Assembly: GCA_947474225.1 (NCBI GenBank)
Contig: CANJHS010000020.1
Span: 1-50,090, forward strand
Direction of reading: 5' to 3'
From: Roseiflexaceae bacterium
GTDB taxonomy: Bacteria > Chloroflexota > Chloroflexia > Chloroflexales > Roseiflexaceae
DNA: 50,090 nucleotides
The notes under the pieces were generated by a model. That model did no database searches. It was not told where the DNA came from and saw only the letters and a program-made list of their open reading frames with translations. The translations under genes and the position numbers were made by a program. Positions within the stretch are counted from its first letter, which is position 1. Every line of letters begins with the position of its first letter. Shown here one piece after another: positions 7,800 through 16,427 of the stretch.

Positions 7800-8639
7800 A
7801 TGAAGCTTCGCACGCTCTTCGAAGGCGGGCATCCCGAACGCATCGCTACCGGCTTCCAATTCACCGAAGGTCCGGTCTGGTGTGACACCGAATTGCGCTT
7901 CTCTGACATCCCTGCTGGCATCATCTATGCCTGGCGACCCGATGGGGTGGTGACGCGCTGGCGTGAACCCAGTGGGAATTCGAACGGATTGACACGCAGT
8001 CGAACTGGTGCACTGATTGCCTGTGAACACGGCAATCGACGTGTGAGCATCAGCGACGCACAGGGCAATCCGCATGCGTTGATCGACCACTACGACGGCA
8101 AACGACTCAACAGTCCCAATGACGTCATTGTTCGTTCCGACGGGGTTGTGTTCTTCACCGACCCTCCGTATGGCATTGATCCTGCAGACCAAGAACAACC
8201 GGTCAACGGAGTATATGCTGTCCATCCCAATGGCACAGTACTGCGCATCGCCGAAGACTTCATCCGGCCGAATGGCTTGGCACTTTCTCCAGACGAACGC
8301 ACCCTCTACATCGACGATTCGCGACGCCGTCATGTGCGTTCCTTTGACCTCGGTGCAGACTGCAGCCTCAGCAACGGCCGTATCTTGTGTGACATGGATC
8401 ATCCACAGCTTGGTTCGCCCGACGGGATGAAGGTCGACGAAGCGGGCCACCTCTATGTCGCCGGGGCAACGGGGATCTGGGTATTCGAACCCGACGGCAC
8501 CTGCCTCGGCGTCATCGCCCTGCCAGAGCTGCCGGCGAATTGTGCGTGGGGTGATGCCGACCGCAAAACGCTCTACATTACTGCGCGCACCTCAGTCTAC
8601 AAAGTCCGCACTACTATTGCCGGTGTCCGTCTCTGCTAG
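7800..8639 (+). CDS. SMP-30/gluconolactonase family protein
   Basis: A 279-residue six-bladed beta-propeller of the SMP-30/gluconolactonase/LRE type, which hydrolyses sugar or aldonic-acid lactones using a divalent metal. The expected metal ligands are visible: Glu in FTEGPVW (about residues 21-27), Asn in LNSPNDVIV (about 102-110) and Asp in LGSPDGMKVDEAG (about 200). There is no signal peptide, so it is cytoplasmic. Its ATG follows the glpK stop TAA directly, so it must be translated by reinitiation from the glpK transcript. This suggests a joint role in using sugar or sugar alcohols. The exact lactone cannot be told from sequence. Confidence 0.9.
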   Translation: MKLRTLFEGGHPERIATGFQFTEGPVWCDTELRFSDIPAGIIYAWRPDGVVTRWREPSGNSNGLTRSRTGALIACEHGNRRVSISDAQGNPHALIDHYDGKRLNSPNDVIVRSDGVVFFTDPPYGIDPADQEQPVNGVYAVHPNGTVLRIAEDFIRPNGLALSPDERTLYIDDSRRRHVRSFDLGADCSLSNGRILCDMDHPQLGSPDGMKVDEAGHLYVAGATGIWVFEPDGTCLGVIALPELPANCAWGDADRKTLYITARTSVYKVRTTIAGVRLC

Positions 8640-8769
8640 GACCTTCTCATCACTGGTTCACGAACTCGGACTATACTAATGACATTTCTTGGTGGAATCC
8701 TCTGGTGCATCCGAATGACCGAGTTGTGCGTAGTTGTATTCAGTTCAAGCCACCCATTGGGAGTCCAGT

Positions 8770-10035
8770 ATGCGCGTAGCCATGTTGTGTGTGCACTCGA
8801 GTCCATTAGCTGGCCTCGGCGGCAAAGAAGCAGGCGGGATGAATGTATACGTCCGCGAGCTCAGTCGTGAGTTGGGCCGCCGTGGCGTCGCAGTCGACAT
8901 CTATACCCGCAGTCAAGACCCTGACAGCGAACGCATCACGCCAGTCACCCGTAACGTGACACTCATCACGTTGCCTGCTGGTCCCGAAGCAGCATACGAC
9001 AAAAATCTCATCCTTGACCATACCGATGCATTCGTCGATGGCATCATGCGCTATGCTGACGAACATCATTTGACCTACGATATTATTCACAGTCACTACT
9101 TTGTATCTGGCATGATTGGCTTGGCGCTGCGCGATCGCCTGGGCATCCCGTTGGTGCACATGTTCCATACGCTCGGTGCGATGAAGAACATCGTTGCACG
9201 GAGTGCCGAAGAGCGCGAAACAGGGCAACGCATCGCACACGAAGGTTATATCCTCCGTAATGCGGATAGTATTGTTGCCGCAACTACCATTGATCTGAGT
9301 CAGATGGTCTGGCATTACGACGCCAATCCAGAACGTATCCGGATAATCCCGTGCGGGGTCGATTTGCAGCGCTTTCACCCTGCAGACATGGCAGATGCCC
9401 GCTGCCAGCTCGGCCTTCCACCGCAACCGACACCACTGGCGTTACTGATTGGGCGAATCGAACCGCTCAAAGGTATAGACGCGCTCATCCGAGCCGTTGC
9501 CCAACTCCGTGCAAACTCTCCCAGTTTGGCCACACTCGAGGCGGTCATCGTTGGCGGGGCAAGTGACGACCAACCCCACCTGTGGAACACCGAGCAACAA
9601 CGCCTCGATTCCCTCCGTAACGCATTGGGCATCAAACATGCTATCCGCTTTGTCGGCGCACGGCCCCAAAGCCAGCTTTCACTTTTTCATGCAGCCTGTG
9701 ATGTCGTCACCATGCCATCGCACTACGAGTCATTCGGGATGGCTGCCCTCGAAGCCCTTGCCAGTGGCAGACCAGTCATCGCCACCAATGCCGGCGGACC
9801 AGCAACGATCATCACTCACGGTGTTGATGGCTTATTGACTCCTCCAGACGATACACAGCAGCTCGCCGACAATCTTTCCCGCATTCTGACTGATGCCCAC
9901 CTGGCACATCAACTCGGGATTGCCGGTCGCGCACGAGCCGAACGCTATGGCTGGAGCAATATCGGCTGCGACATCCTCGATGTCTATCGCTCACTCATCC
10001 GCACCGCCACGGTAAGCCACGCATGCGCCTGCTAA
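8770..10035 (+). CDS. GT4 family glycosyltransferase (MshA / sucrose-phosphate synthase-like)
   Basis: A 421-residue GT-B fold enzyme. The N-terminal acceptor domain starts MRVAMLCVHSSPLAGLG with the GGKEAGGMNVYVREL loop typical of MshA-like and sucrose-phosphate-synthase-like GT4 proteins, then HSHYFVSGMIGL. The C-terminal donor domain shows LLIGRIEPLKGIDALI and the EX7E motif in SHYESFGMAALEALASG, followed by PVIATNAGG. Such enzymes transfer a sugar from a nucleotide donor; the acceptor here is unknown, and actual mycothiol synthesis is not implied because no partner genes are present. The ATG at 8770 has GGGAG upstream. Its end overlaps the next gene by 13 bases, implying co-translation with the lipoprotein that follows. 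A TATACT (8672-8677) may be the -10 box. Confidence 0.9.
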   Translation: MRVAMLCVHSSPLAGLGGKEAGGMNVYVRELSRELGRRGVAVDIYTRSQDPDSERITPVTRNVTLITLPAGPEAAYDKNLILDHTDAFVDGIMRYADEHHLTYDIIHSHYFVSGMIGLALRDRLGIPLVHMFHTLGAMKNIVARSAEERETGQRIAHEGYILRNADSIVAATTIDLSQMVWHYDANPERIRIIPCGVDLQRFHPADMADARCQLGLPPQPTPLALLIGRIEPLKGIDALIRAVAQLRANSPSLATLEAVIVGGASDDQPHLWNTEQQRLDSLRNALGIKHAIRFVGARPQSQLSLFHAACDVVTMPSHYESFGMAALEALASGRPVIATNAGGPATIITHGVDGLLTPPDDTQQLADNLSRILTDAHLAHQLGIAGRARAERYGWSNIGCDILDVYRSLIRTATVSHACAC

Positions 10036-11267
10036 TCGCCCTCACGGTCGCCACAATCCTCGTTGCATGTAGTGGATCGAATGCTTCGCCGAGCACCCAG
10101 GCGATCCTGCCGATACTCCCTACGGTTACGGTTGAAGGCGGCTTCGTCACCATTCCAACCGTGCAATCCAGCACTGACGTGACACCCACAATCGCCGCTA
10201 CTGATGCGTCTTTCGTCCCAGCACCAGAACCTCCTGCGGCAGCCAACATCGAACCAATTCCGATGAACCTCGACCCCTTGGAAGTCGGTTCGGTCGGTGC
10301 AGATACCGTCCTTGGTCAGCACATGCGCAGCCTCGAAGAAGCCGGTCTCTTCAGTGGTAGCGTGCTCGTTGCCCGTCGTGGCGAAATTCTGCTTCGCCAC
10401 GGCTATGGCATGGCCAGTCGTACCATTCGCAATACTGCGACGACCAAATTTCGCCTCGCTTCGCTGACCAAGCAATTCACCGCTGTGTTGATTCTTCGCC
10501 TGCACGAACAAGGCAAACTCAACATCGACGATGGTATTTGTAGCTATCTCGAGTTTTGCCCTGCTCATTGGGCGCCGATTACGATCCGCGAGTTGCTGTC
10601 ACACAGCTCAGGAATCCCCGACTATACCGATTTTCTCGACTTCGACAAACGTCAAGCTACCCCCACCACGCGTGATCAGCTGATTGCACGATTCCGCGAT
10701 CAGCCACTGATATTCACACCGGGGAGTATGTACAAATATTCGAATTCCGGCTATGTGCTGCTCGGGCAGATACTCGAGTACATCACGGGCATGCCGTATG
10801 CCGATCTGCTCAAAAATGAATTATGTATTCCCCTCGGACTCAACGACACCGACTATGACCACAGCATTGCCGGCAACGACCCAACACTCGCGCTCGGACT
10901 CTACGCCATGGGAGTACCAGCTGCGCCCATCGATTCCTCAACGCTAAATTCGGCAGGTGCACTCTATTCGACCATTGACGATCTCTACCGATGGGACCGT
11001 GCGCTCCACGACGGGCAGGTCCTCAAACCCGATACCCTAACGCTGATGCGTACACCACAACTACGCAACTACGCCCTCGGCGTGATGCGTAACCCGCTCG
11101 CAGGGATGACATCGGTCCACCACGATGGCATGGCCAGTGGCATCCGGACTTTTTTGGGCAACTTCCCCGATCCCGACATCACGGTCGTGGTGCTCAGCAA
11201 CTACGAAAACGCCGATGTGGTCAACATAGCCGCATACCTCGGCGTGCTCGCCCGCGACATGCCCTAG
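10023..11267 (+). CDS. Serine hydrolase, class C beta-lactamase/PBP4* family, lipoprotein
   Basis: A 414-residue exported protein. The N-terminus is a lipoprotein signal with a lipobox at LVAC and the lipidated Cys at residue 16. A Ser/Thr/Pro-rich linker to about residue 85 follows, then a penicillin-binding-like fold with the SxxK motif SLTK (Ser147, Lys150), a YSNSGY motif near residue 239, and HHDGMASGIRTF taking the place of the KTG box. Family members are esterases or D-Ala-D-Ala peptidases more often than true beta-lactamases. It overlaps the GT4 gene by 13 bases. Its stop shares the palindrome CTAG with the stop of the convergent phosphorylase gene (11264-11267). Confidence 0.92.
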   Translation: MRLLIALTVATILVACSGSNASPSTQAILPILPTVTVEGGFVTIPTVQSSTDVTPTIAATDASFVPAPEPPAAANIEPIPMNLDPLEVGSVGADTVLGQHMRSLEEAGLFSGSVLVARRGEILLRHGYGMASRTIRNTATTKFRLASLTKQFTAVLILRLHEQGKLNIDDGICSYLEFCPAHWAPITIRELLSHSSGIPDYTDFLDFDKRQATPTTRDQLIARFRDQPLIFTPGSMYKYSNSGYVLLGQILEYITGMPYADLLKNELCIPLGLNDTDYDHSIAGNDPTLALGLYAMGVPAAPIDSSTLNSAGALYSTIDDLYRWDRALHDGQVLKPDTLTLMRTPQLRNYALGVMRNPLAGMTSVHHDGMASGIRTFLGNFPDPDITVVVLSNYENADVVNIAAYLGVLARDMP

Positions 11268-12043
11268 GCCAACGATAGGCTATTCAACGCACGAATCGCC
11301 GTGCGGATTGCCCGGTCCACACCCTCGGCCTTTTGGTCCAATACGATTGTTTCAGCAGTAGTGCGCTGGGCAACTGCCGCACAGACGCATCCCGCCGCAA
11401 AACCGTAGACCAGTCCCATTTTGAACAATGTGCCTGCTTCCATTTCGTAGTTCAGCACATTCAAATGTTGATATTCCTCGGTAGCGCCGATGTGACGTCG
11501 CAACAAGTGCGGATTGGCCGACACATGCCGTTCTTGCCCTTCGTAGAAGGTATCCACAGACGCAGTCACGCCCATATGAGCGGGAATTCCCGCCTGTCGG
11601 GCTGCATCCATCAGTGCGATGGTGATGTACGGATCAGCAGCTGCCGGGTATTCGAGCGGGGCGATATCTGTGGCTGCACCCTGACGACAGAGCGCCGCCT
11701 GCGAGACAACCACATGCCCTGGTAACACCTGCGGTTGGATAGACCCACAGGTGCCCACACGGATAATCGACCGAATACCGACCTGGACCAACTCATTTAC
11801 CACAATGCTCAACGACGGCGCTCCCATGCCACTCGTCGCCGAGATGACCGGCACACCGCTGGGCAGATACCCCAGCGAACTATGGAGCCCGCGATGGTCC
11901 GACAAAACCGTCACGTTGGTGAGATATTTCTGCGCAATCATGGCTGCTCGTTCGGGATCACCCGACAGAAGCGCCATGGTTGGCTGTGCAGTGCCGAAAT
12001 CTCCGCGGCCGTAGCCGATATGATAAAAGCGTTCCGTCGTCAT
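11264..12043 (-). CDS. udp: Uridine phosphorylase-like nucleoside phosphorylase
   Basis: A 259-residue NP-I family phosphorylase, which splits nucleosides with phosphate to free base and (deoxy)ribose 1-phosphate. Phosphate and ribose motifs are visible: LLSGDPERAAMIA near the N-terminus, ATSGMGAPSLSIVVNEL, RVGTCGSIQPQVLPGHVVV, and NYEMEAGTLFKMG, which resembles uridine phosphorylase (NYEMESATL) more than purine-nucleoside phosphorylase. I start it at the ATG at 12043; a longer reading to 12331 contains the neighbouring small gene in another frame and looks spurious. The ATG overlaps the upstream small membrane-protein stop (ATGA). With the nucleoside hydrolase at 26996 it points to nucleoside salvage. 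Confidence 0.88.
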   Translation of the reverse strand: MTTERFYHIGYGRGDFGTAQPTMALLSGDPERAAMIAQKYLTNVTVLSDHRGLHSSLGYLPSGVPVISATSGMGAPSLSIVVNELVQVGIRSIIRVGTCGSIQPQVLPGHVVVSQAALCRQGAATDIAPLEYPAAADPYITIALMDAARQAGIPAHMGVTASVDTFYEGQERHVSANPHLLRRHIGATEEYQHLNVLNYEMEAGTLFKMGLVYGFAAGCVCAAVAQRTTAETIVLDQKAEGVDRAIRTAIRALNSLSLA

Positions 12044-12252
12044 TTCTTCACCTCGGGAGTTTCGACCGTTTGTCGGTCTGTCGCTATCACAATCCGTGAG
12101 ACAACCGCCACGAGCAAACACACACCAAAAATACGGAACAAGAGACTCGCTGTTCCTCCGTCCATGAAGTTCAGCACCGTCAATACGCCAAATAAGAGGA
12201 TAATGAAGTGACAGCCACGCCGGGCACGCTGTTCTGGTGTAGTATTCGCCAT
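12040..12252 (-). CDS. Small two-helix membrane protein coupled to udp
   Basis: A 70-residue protein with two hydrophobic segments (about residues 16-29, HFIILLFGVLTVLNF, and 36-57, ASLLFRIFGVCLLVAVVSRIVI) and polar ends. I do not recognise the family. Its stop overlaps the start of the phosphorylase gene by four bases, so the two are co-translated; it could help with substrate entry or be a bystander. It is the first gene of a minus-strand pair, and a 14-base palindrome lies just upstream at 12273-12286. Confidence 0.65.
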   Translation of the reverse strand: MANTTPEQRARRGCHFIILLFGVLTVLNFMDGGTASLLFRIFGVCLLVAVVSRIVIATDRQTVETPEVKK

Positions 12253-12272
12253 GAGAAACCTCTGTCATACAG

Positions 12273-12288
12273 TACTGCCGGCAGTATA
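12273..12288 (-). promoter_or_regulatory. Palindrome and -10 box upstream of the udp pair
   Basis: TACTGCCGGCAGTA (12273-12286) is a perfect 14-base palindrome. Its upstream edge overlaps TATACT (12288-12283 on the minus strand), a plausible -10 box. This arrangement fits a repressor operator between two divergent genes. Confidence 0.4.
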
Positions 12289-12312
12289 GCCTAATTCCCA
12301 TCAGGAGGACAC

Positions 12313-12807
12313 ATGACACCACCCGACACACTCAACAGCATCGGCGTCCTGACTCGCCGCGAGATAGAAGCCCGCCTGCTCGCGCCGCTCATCGACGCAT
12401 TTGCCCAAACGAATGACCGCGCAGCCGTCATTGCAACCATACGCGACACCATAGCAGCAATTGCCCGCAGCCAAGGTGCCGACATGGCCAAGGCGTACGG
12501 CGAAGCGACACTGGAAAATTTCGCTGACTCACTCAAACTCTGGACCAAAGACGACGCGTTGGTGATCGATGTCGTCGAAAAAAGCCCCACTTCGTTTGGC
12601 TTTAATGTGACACGCTGCCGCTATGCAGAGCTCTATAAAGATCTCGGTATGGCAGAACTCGGTGCGGTTTTTTCGTGTAATCGTGATGCAGCGCTCATCG
12701 AAGGCTACGCTGCGGACATCACGTTAACGCGCACCCAAACTATTATGGAAGGCGCACCGTTCTGCGACTTTCGCTATCAAAAGCACACGTCAGAAAAAGA
12801 TTCGTAG
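12313..12807 (+). CDS. L-2-amino-thiazoline-4-carboxylate hydrolase-like protein
   Basis: A 164-residue protein resembling the ATC hydrolase family (PF14196). The core shows [20 protein letters not shown], then [35 protein letters not shown], with the conserved Cys and Asp residues the family uses. Characterised members open the thiazoline ring on the way from D,L-ATC to L-cysteine, but most relatives are uncharacterised and I infer only the fold. AGGAGGA precedes the ATG. It diverges from the udp pair and is followed, 143 bases later, by rpsB. Confidence 0.8.
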   Translation: MTPPDTLNSIGVLTRREIEARLLAPLIDAFAQTNDRAAVIATIRDTIAAIARSQGADMAKAYGEATLENFADSLKLWTKDDALVIDVVEKSPTSFGFNVTRCRYAELYKDLGMAELGAVFSCNRDAALIEGYAADITLTRTQTIMEGAPFCDFRYQKHTSEKDS

Positions 12808-12826
12808 GCGTACCCTGTCCCAACTA

Positions 12827-12835
12827 TGATATAAT
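12827..12835 (+). promoter_or_regulatory. Extended -10 promoter of the rpsB operon
   Basis: TGATATAAT (12827-12835) is a perfect extended -10 element without a clear -35 box. It leaves a leader of about 108 bases before the rpsB ATG, long enough for the autoregulatory leader often found before S2 genes, though I could not identify one. Confidence 0.6.
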
Positions 12836-12950
12836 TTCCATGGTGTCCTATTTCACACACCTCCTGACCAGTGAATCCTGCGCTGTATGGCGTCTCACTC
12901 GGGTAGACGGGGGTGGCGGTTACGCAAGTAAGTACTATAAGGAGCTCCCC

Positions 12951-13742
12951 ATGACAGAAGGCAACAGCCGGATTGCGTCCCTGCGCGCACTGCTCGAAGC
13001 AGGCGCCCATTTCGGTCACCAGACCCGCCGTTGGAATCCCAAAATGAAGCCGTTTATCTTCGGTGCACGCAACGGCATCCACGTCCTCGACCTGCAACAG
13101 ACCGTCGATGGACTCAATGGCGCGTACAACTTCATCACCGACATGGTAGCCGCAGGCGGCAAGGTGTTGTTTGTTGGCACCAAGAAGCAAGCCCAAGAGA
13201 CCATCCAGCAAGAAGCAAATCGCGCCGGTCAGCACTACATTACGCAGCGCTGGTTGGGCGGCACGATGACCAATTTTTCGACCATTCGGCGTCGTCTGCG
13301 CTATCTGGCAGACCTCGAAGCACAACGCGACCGTGGTGACTTCAGCCGTTTGACCAAAGCAGAAGCCGGTAAGCGCCTCGAAGAAATCGAGAAGCTCTAC
13401 AAGGTATTCAGCGGCATCAAAACAATGGACCGCGTCCCCGGCGCCATCTTCATTGTCGACCCACACAAAGAATCACTAGCACTTGCAGAAGCCATCAAAG
13501 TCGGCATTCCCGTCGTCGCCATGGTAGACACAAACTGCGACCCAGACAACATTGACTACATTATCCCCAGCAACGACGATGCAATCCGCAGCATCCGTTT
13601 GGTGACGTCACGCATCGCTGATGCCGCCATCGAAGGCATGACCCGCCGTGAGTCCGCTCGTGGCGACCATGGCCACACACAGGCTGCAATGATGAACGCA
13701 GCTGCAGACGCTGTATCCGACGTTGTCGCCGACAAAGAATAA
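12951..13742 (+). CDS. rpsB: 30S ribosomal protein S2
   Basis: A 263-residue S2, of usual length. It shows the family hallmarks [20 protein letters not shown] (residues 15-34), [40 protein letters not shown] and [19 protein letters not shown]. It sits on the 30S subunit between head and body. The ATG at 12951 has AAGGAG (12939-12944); the longer reading from 12840 adds residues unlike S2. It is first in the widely conserved order rpsB-tsf-pyrH-frr-uppS-cdsA-rseP. A hairpin (13753-13784) separates it from tsf. Confidence 0.97.
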   Translation: MTEGNSRIASLRALLEAGAHFGHQTRRWNPKMKPFIFGARNGIHVLDLQQTVDGLNGAYNFITDMVAAGGKVLFVGTKKQAQETIQQEANRAGQHYITQRWLGGTMTNFSTIRRRLRYLADLEAQRDRGDFSRLTKAEAGKRLEEIEKLYKVFSGIKTMDRVPGAIFIVDPHKESLALAEAIKVGIPVVAMVDTNCDPDNIDYIIPSNDDAIRSIRLVTSRIADAAIEGMTRRESARGDHGHTQAAMMNAAADAVSDVVADKE

Positions 13743-13752
13743 TCTGCTGATC

Positions 13753-13784
13753 ACGGGGAATGCGTACACAACGCCATTCCCCGT
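13753..13784 (+). repeat. Intercistronic hairpin between rpsB and tsf
   Basis: Arms ACGGGGAATG (13753-13762) and CATTCCCCGT (13775-13784) with a 12-base loop. There is no T-run after it, so it is more likely an attenuating or message-stabilising structure than a full terminator. Confidence 0.6.
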
Positions 13785-13813
13785 TGTCTCATCACCGACA
13801 AAGGAGCTACCCC

Positions 13814-14344
13814 GTGGCTGAAGTTACCGCACAAATGGTCAAAGAACTCCGTGAGCGCACCGGCGCCGGCATCAAAGAATGCAAAGATATCTTGGGACAG
13901 GCCGATGGCAATATGGCAAAAGCCATTGAAATGCTACGCGAGCGCGGCCTCAAGGTCAGTGACAAGGTCAAAGGGCGCGACGCCAACGAAGGCCGCATCG
14001 AATCCTATGTCCATAACGGCTCCAAAATGGCTGCATTGGTCGAAATCAACTGCGAAACCGACTTCGTGGCCCGCACTCCTGACTTCTTGGAACTCTGCAA
14101 AAGCATCGCCATGCATGTCGCCGCAGTCAACCCAAAGTACGTGAATACCGACGAAGTCCCTGAGGCAGAAGTCACTGCGAGTGGACTGACCGCTGCAAAG
14201 TACTACGAAGAAGTCGTCTTGCTAAAACAGCCATATGTCCGCAACCCATCGCTGACCATCGAAGATATGATTCAGGCTGCAGTAGCCAAACTGCGTGAAA
14301 ACGTTGTCGTCCGACGATTCACTCGCTACGAAATCGGCAACTAA
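13814..14344 (+). CDS. tsf: Elongation factor Ts, short form
   Basis: Exchanges GDP for GTP on EF-Tu. It begins at a GTG (13814) with AAGGAG at 13801-13806. The N-terminal domain shows VKELRERTGAGIKECKDILG and the core EINCETDFVARTPDFLELCK. The protein has 176 residues, much shorter than the roughly 280 of E. coli EF-Ts; it lacks most of the second subdomain and coiled coil, as in the short Thermus-type factors. The C-terminus PSLTIEDMIQAAVAKLRENVVVRRFTRYEIG is the usual ending, so the gene is complete. It is flanked by hairpins on both sides. Confidence 0.95.
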   Translation: MAEVTAQMVKELRERTGAGIKECKDILGQADGNMAKAIEMLRERGLKVSDKVKGRDANEGRIESYVHNGSKMAALVEINCETDFVARTPDFLELCKSIAMHVAAVNPKYVNTDEVPEAEVTASGLTAAKYYEEVVLLKQPYVRNPSLTIEDMIQAAVAKLRENVVVRRFTRYEIGN

Positions 14345-14349
14345 ACCAA

Positions 14350-14383
14350 ATGAACAGCGGAGGCAATTGCCTCCGCTGTTCAT
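14350..14383 (+). repeat. 34-base perfect palindrome between tsf and pyrH
   Basis: Arms of 17 bases (starting ATGAACAGCGGAGGCAA) with no mismatch, 14350-14383, and no T-run afterwards. It lies 5 bases after the tsf stop and 14 bases before the pyrH ATG. It is probably an RNA-processing or attenuating hairpin in the operon. Confidence 0.8.
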
Positions 14384-14397
14384 TGAATGGATGAATC

Positions 14398-15126
14398 ATG
14401 ACAACTGCAAAGTTCAAACGCATCCTCCTCAAGCTCAGCGGCGAAGCACTCGCTGGTGCACAAGAACAGACCATCGACCAGAGCGTCCTGGAATTCTATG
14501 CAAGGGAAATCCACGCAATTCATGAGCTCGGGGTCGAAATCGCAGTGGTCGTCGGTGGCGGCAATATTTGGCGTGGTGGCCAGAAAGCCATTGCGCTCGG
14601 TATGGATCCTGCACAGTCACACTACATGGGTATGCTTGCAACCATCATCAATGCGCTCGCACTCCAAGATGCGCTCGAACGTCACGGCATGCACACCCGT
14701 ACCATGACCGCCATCAAAATGGACGAAGTCACCGAACCATACCTGCGCCGCCGGGCCGCTCGTCACCTCGAAAAGCGTCGAGTGGTCGTCTTGGCGGCTG
14801 GTACTGGGAATCCCTACTTCAGTACGGACTCCGCCGCAGCGTTACGCGCCGCCGAAATGCACTGTGAAGTCATCCTGATGGCAAAAAACGGTGTCGATGG
14901 GGTGTATACCGCTGATCCTCGCCGCAATCCTGACGCCACACGTTATGACAAATTGACCTACATGGATGCAATCCAACAAGGGTTAACCGTCATGGACAGT
15001 ACTGCGCTGACCTTCTGTATGGACAACAACATCCCCATTGTCGTTTTCAATCCCAACGACCCCGGCACCATTCGTCGTATCCTGATGGGCGAACACGTCG
15101 GTACACTGGTGAGCAACGAAAGGTAA
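14398..15126 (+). CDS. pyrH: UMP kinase
   Basis: Phosphorylates UMP to UDP in pyrimidine nucleotide synthesis; bacterial PyrH is a hexamer of the amino-acid kinase fold. At 242 residues it has the standard length. Motifs are [14 protein letters not shown] at the N-terminus, [49 protein letters not shown] and [17 protein letters not shown]. The ATG at 14398 follows the palindrome between tsf and pyrH, and frr follows after 7 bases. A canonical Shine-Dalgarno is not obvious. Confidence 0.97.
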   Translation: MTTAKFKRILLKLSGEALAGAQEQTIDQSVLEFYAREIHAIHELGVEIAVVVGGGNIWRGGQKAIALGMDPAQSHYMGMLATIINALALQDALERHGMHTRTMTAIKMDEVTEPYLRRRAARHLEKRRVVVLAAGTGNPYFSTDSAAALRAAEMHCEVILMAKNGVDGVYTADPRRNPDATRYDKLTYMDAIQQGLTVMDSTALTFCMDNNIPIVVFNPNDPGTIRRILMGEHVGTLVSNER

Positions 15127-15133
15127 TTCAATC

Positions 15134-15691
15134 ATGATTAACGAAGTGCTCAAAGACGCCGAAGCGCGCCTCAAAAAGACTGCAGAAGCGTTGCGACATT
15201 CGCTTGTCAGCATTCGCACGGGTCGTGCGACTCCCGCATTGGTCGAACATATGCAGGTCGAAGCCTATGGCGATGTGTTGCCCCTCAATCAAATGGCTTC
15301 GATTACCACACCTGATCCGCGCATGATTGTCATTCAACCGTTTGACGCCAGCATGATTAAGTCCATAGAAAAAGCCATCAAAGTATCAGATTTGGGACTC
15401 AATCCAAACAATGATGGCCGGATTATCCGTCTCAATCTGCCTCCCCTCACTGAGGACCGCCGCCGTGAACTCGTCAAGCAGGTCAAATCTCGCCTTGAAG
15501 AGAGCAAAGTTGCGTTGCGTAATGTTCGCCGTGAAGGAATGGAATCACTCAAAGAACTCGAATCCGAAAAAATGATTTCGGAAGACGAACAGCGTCGCGG
15601 CGGCGAAAGGCTCCAAGAACTCGTCGACAAAGCAACCAAAGAACTCGAGCTCATCGCAGCCCACAAAGAGGCAGAAGTGCTGGAAATCTAG
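15134..15691 (+). CDS. frr: Ribosome recycling factor
   Basis: Splits post-termination ribosomes together with EF-G. The 185 residues match the family length exactly. It shows [73 protein letters not shown] and a C-terminal helix ending in HKEAEVLEI. It follows pyrH by 7 bases (AAAGGTAATTC-type ribosome site) and precedes uppS by 7 bases, so all three are one transcript. Confidence 0.97.
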   Translation: MINEVLKDAEARLKKTAEALRHSLVSIRTGRATPALVEHMQVEAYGDVLPLNQMASITTPDPRMIVIQPFDASMIKSIEKAIKVSDLGLNPNNDGRIIRLNLPPLTEDRRRELVKQVKSRLEESKVALRNVRREGMESLKELESEKMISEDEQRRGGERLQELVDKATKELELIAAHKEAEVLEI

Positions 15692-15698
15692 GTAGAGC

Positions 15699-16427
15699 AT
15701 GACAGATACCGCAGCATCTTCCGACAGTAAGAGGCTCCCTCGTCACATTGGCATCATCATGGATGGCAATGGCCGCTGGGCTGCGCAACACGGTCGTTCA
15801 CGGCACGCAGGGCATCGGGCTGGCGTCGAAAATATCCAGCCCATCATCCGTGCTGCTGCTGACTTTGGTATCAAGTATCTTTCTTTATATGCTTTTTCAA
15901 CCGAAAACTGGCGCCGGCCGTCACTCGAAGTACAAGGACTGATGCTCCTCCTCGGTGAGTTCCTCGACCGTGAGGTCGACACCCTCGTCAAAGAGAACGT
16001 CCGCATTCAGCATCTCGGGTCACTCACGGGGATTGCACCACACTTAGCAGACAAAATCCGACACTCCGTTGCACGCACCGCGCATTGCACACGCATCACC
16101 TTGTGCGTTGCATTCAATTACAGCGGCCGCCAAGACATTGTCAACGCTGTAAAATCGATTGTCACCAGTGGAGTACCGGCGAACGAAGTGACAGAACAAC
16201 TCATTAGCCAACAGTTATCGAGCAACGGCGTGCCTGATCTTGATCTCATCATCCGAACCAGCGGCGAATGGCGCCTGTCAAACTTCATGATATGGGAAGC
16301 AGCCTACAGCGAATACTGGCCGACGCAGGTTTTTTGGCCAGACTTTACCCCGCAATTGTTACAGCAGGCAATAGACGATTATGGCAAAAGAGACCGCAGG
16401 TATGGTGGAGTCGGAACCAAAACGTAA
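15699..16427 (+). CDS. uppS: Isoprenyl (undecaprenyl) diphosphate synthase, cis type
   Basis: Extends farnesyl diphosphate with isopentenyl units to the C55 lipid carrier for cell-wall synthesis. The 242-residue protein shows HIGIIMDGNGRWA (catalytic Asp of the cis-prenyltransferase family), GHRAGVEN, YAFSTENWRRP, FNYSGRQDIV and LIIRTSGEWRLSNFMIWEAAYSE. The Trp in TSGEWRLS replaces the more common Gln, a tolerated variant. The last 47 bases overlap the start of cdsA, as is common in this operon. Confidence 0.95.
   Translation: MTDTAASSDSKRLPRHIGIIMDGNGRWAAQHGRSRHAGHRAGVENIQPIIRAAADFGIKYLSLYAFSTENWRRPSLEVQGLMLLLGEFLDREVDTLVKENVRIQHLGSLTGIAPHLADKIRHSVARTAHCTRITLCVAFNYSGRQDIVNAVKSIVTSGVPANEVTEQLISQQLSSNGVPDLDLIIRTSGEWRLSNFMIWEAAYSEYWPTQVFWPDFTPQLLQQAIDDYGKRDRRYGGVGTKT

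Noticed and set aside
6684-8450. A 588-codon open frame on the minus strand across glpK and the SMP-30 gene
   Set aside because: It lies antisense to two strong gene calls and has no recognisable domain or ribosome site; it reflects the third-position base bias of the plus-strand genes.
12836-12950. Named S2 autoregulatory leader upstream of rpsB
   Set aside because: The leader length fits, but I could not show the expected helices, so I do not name it.
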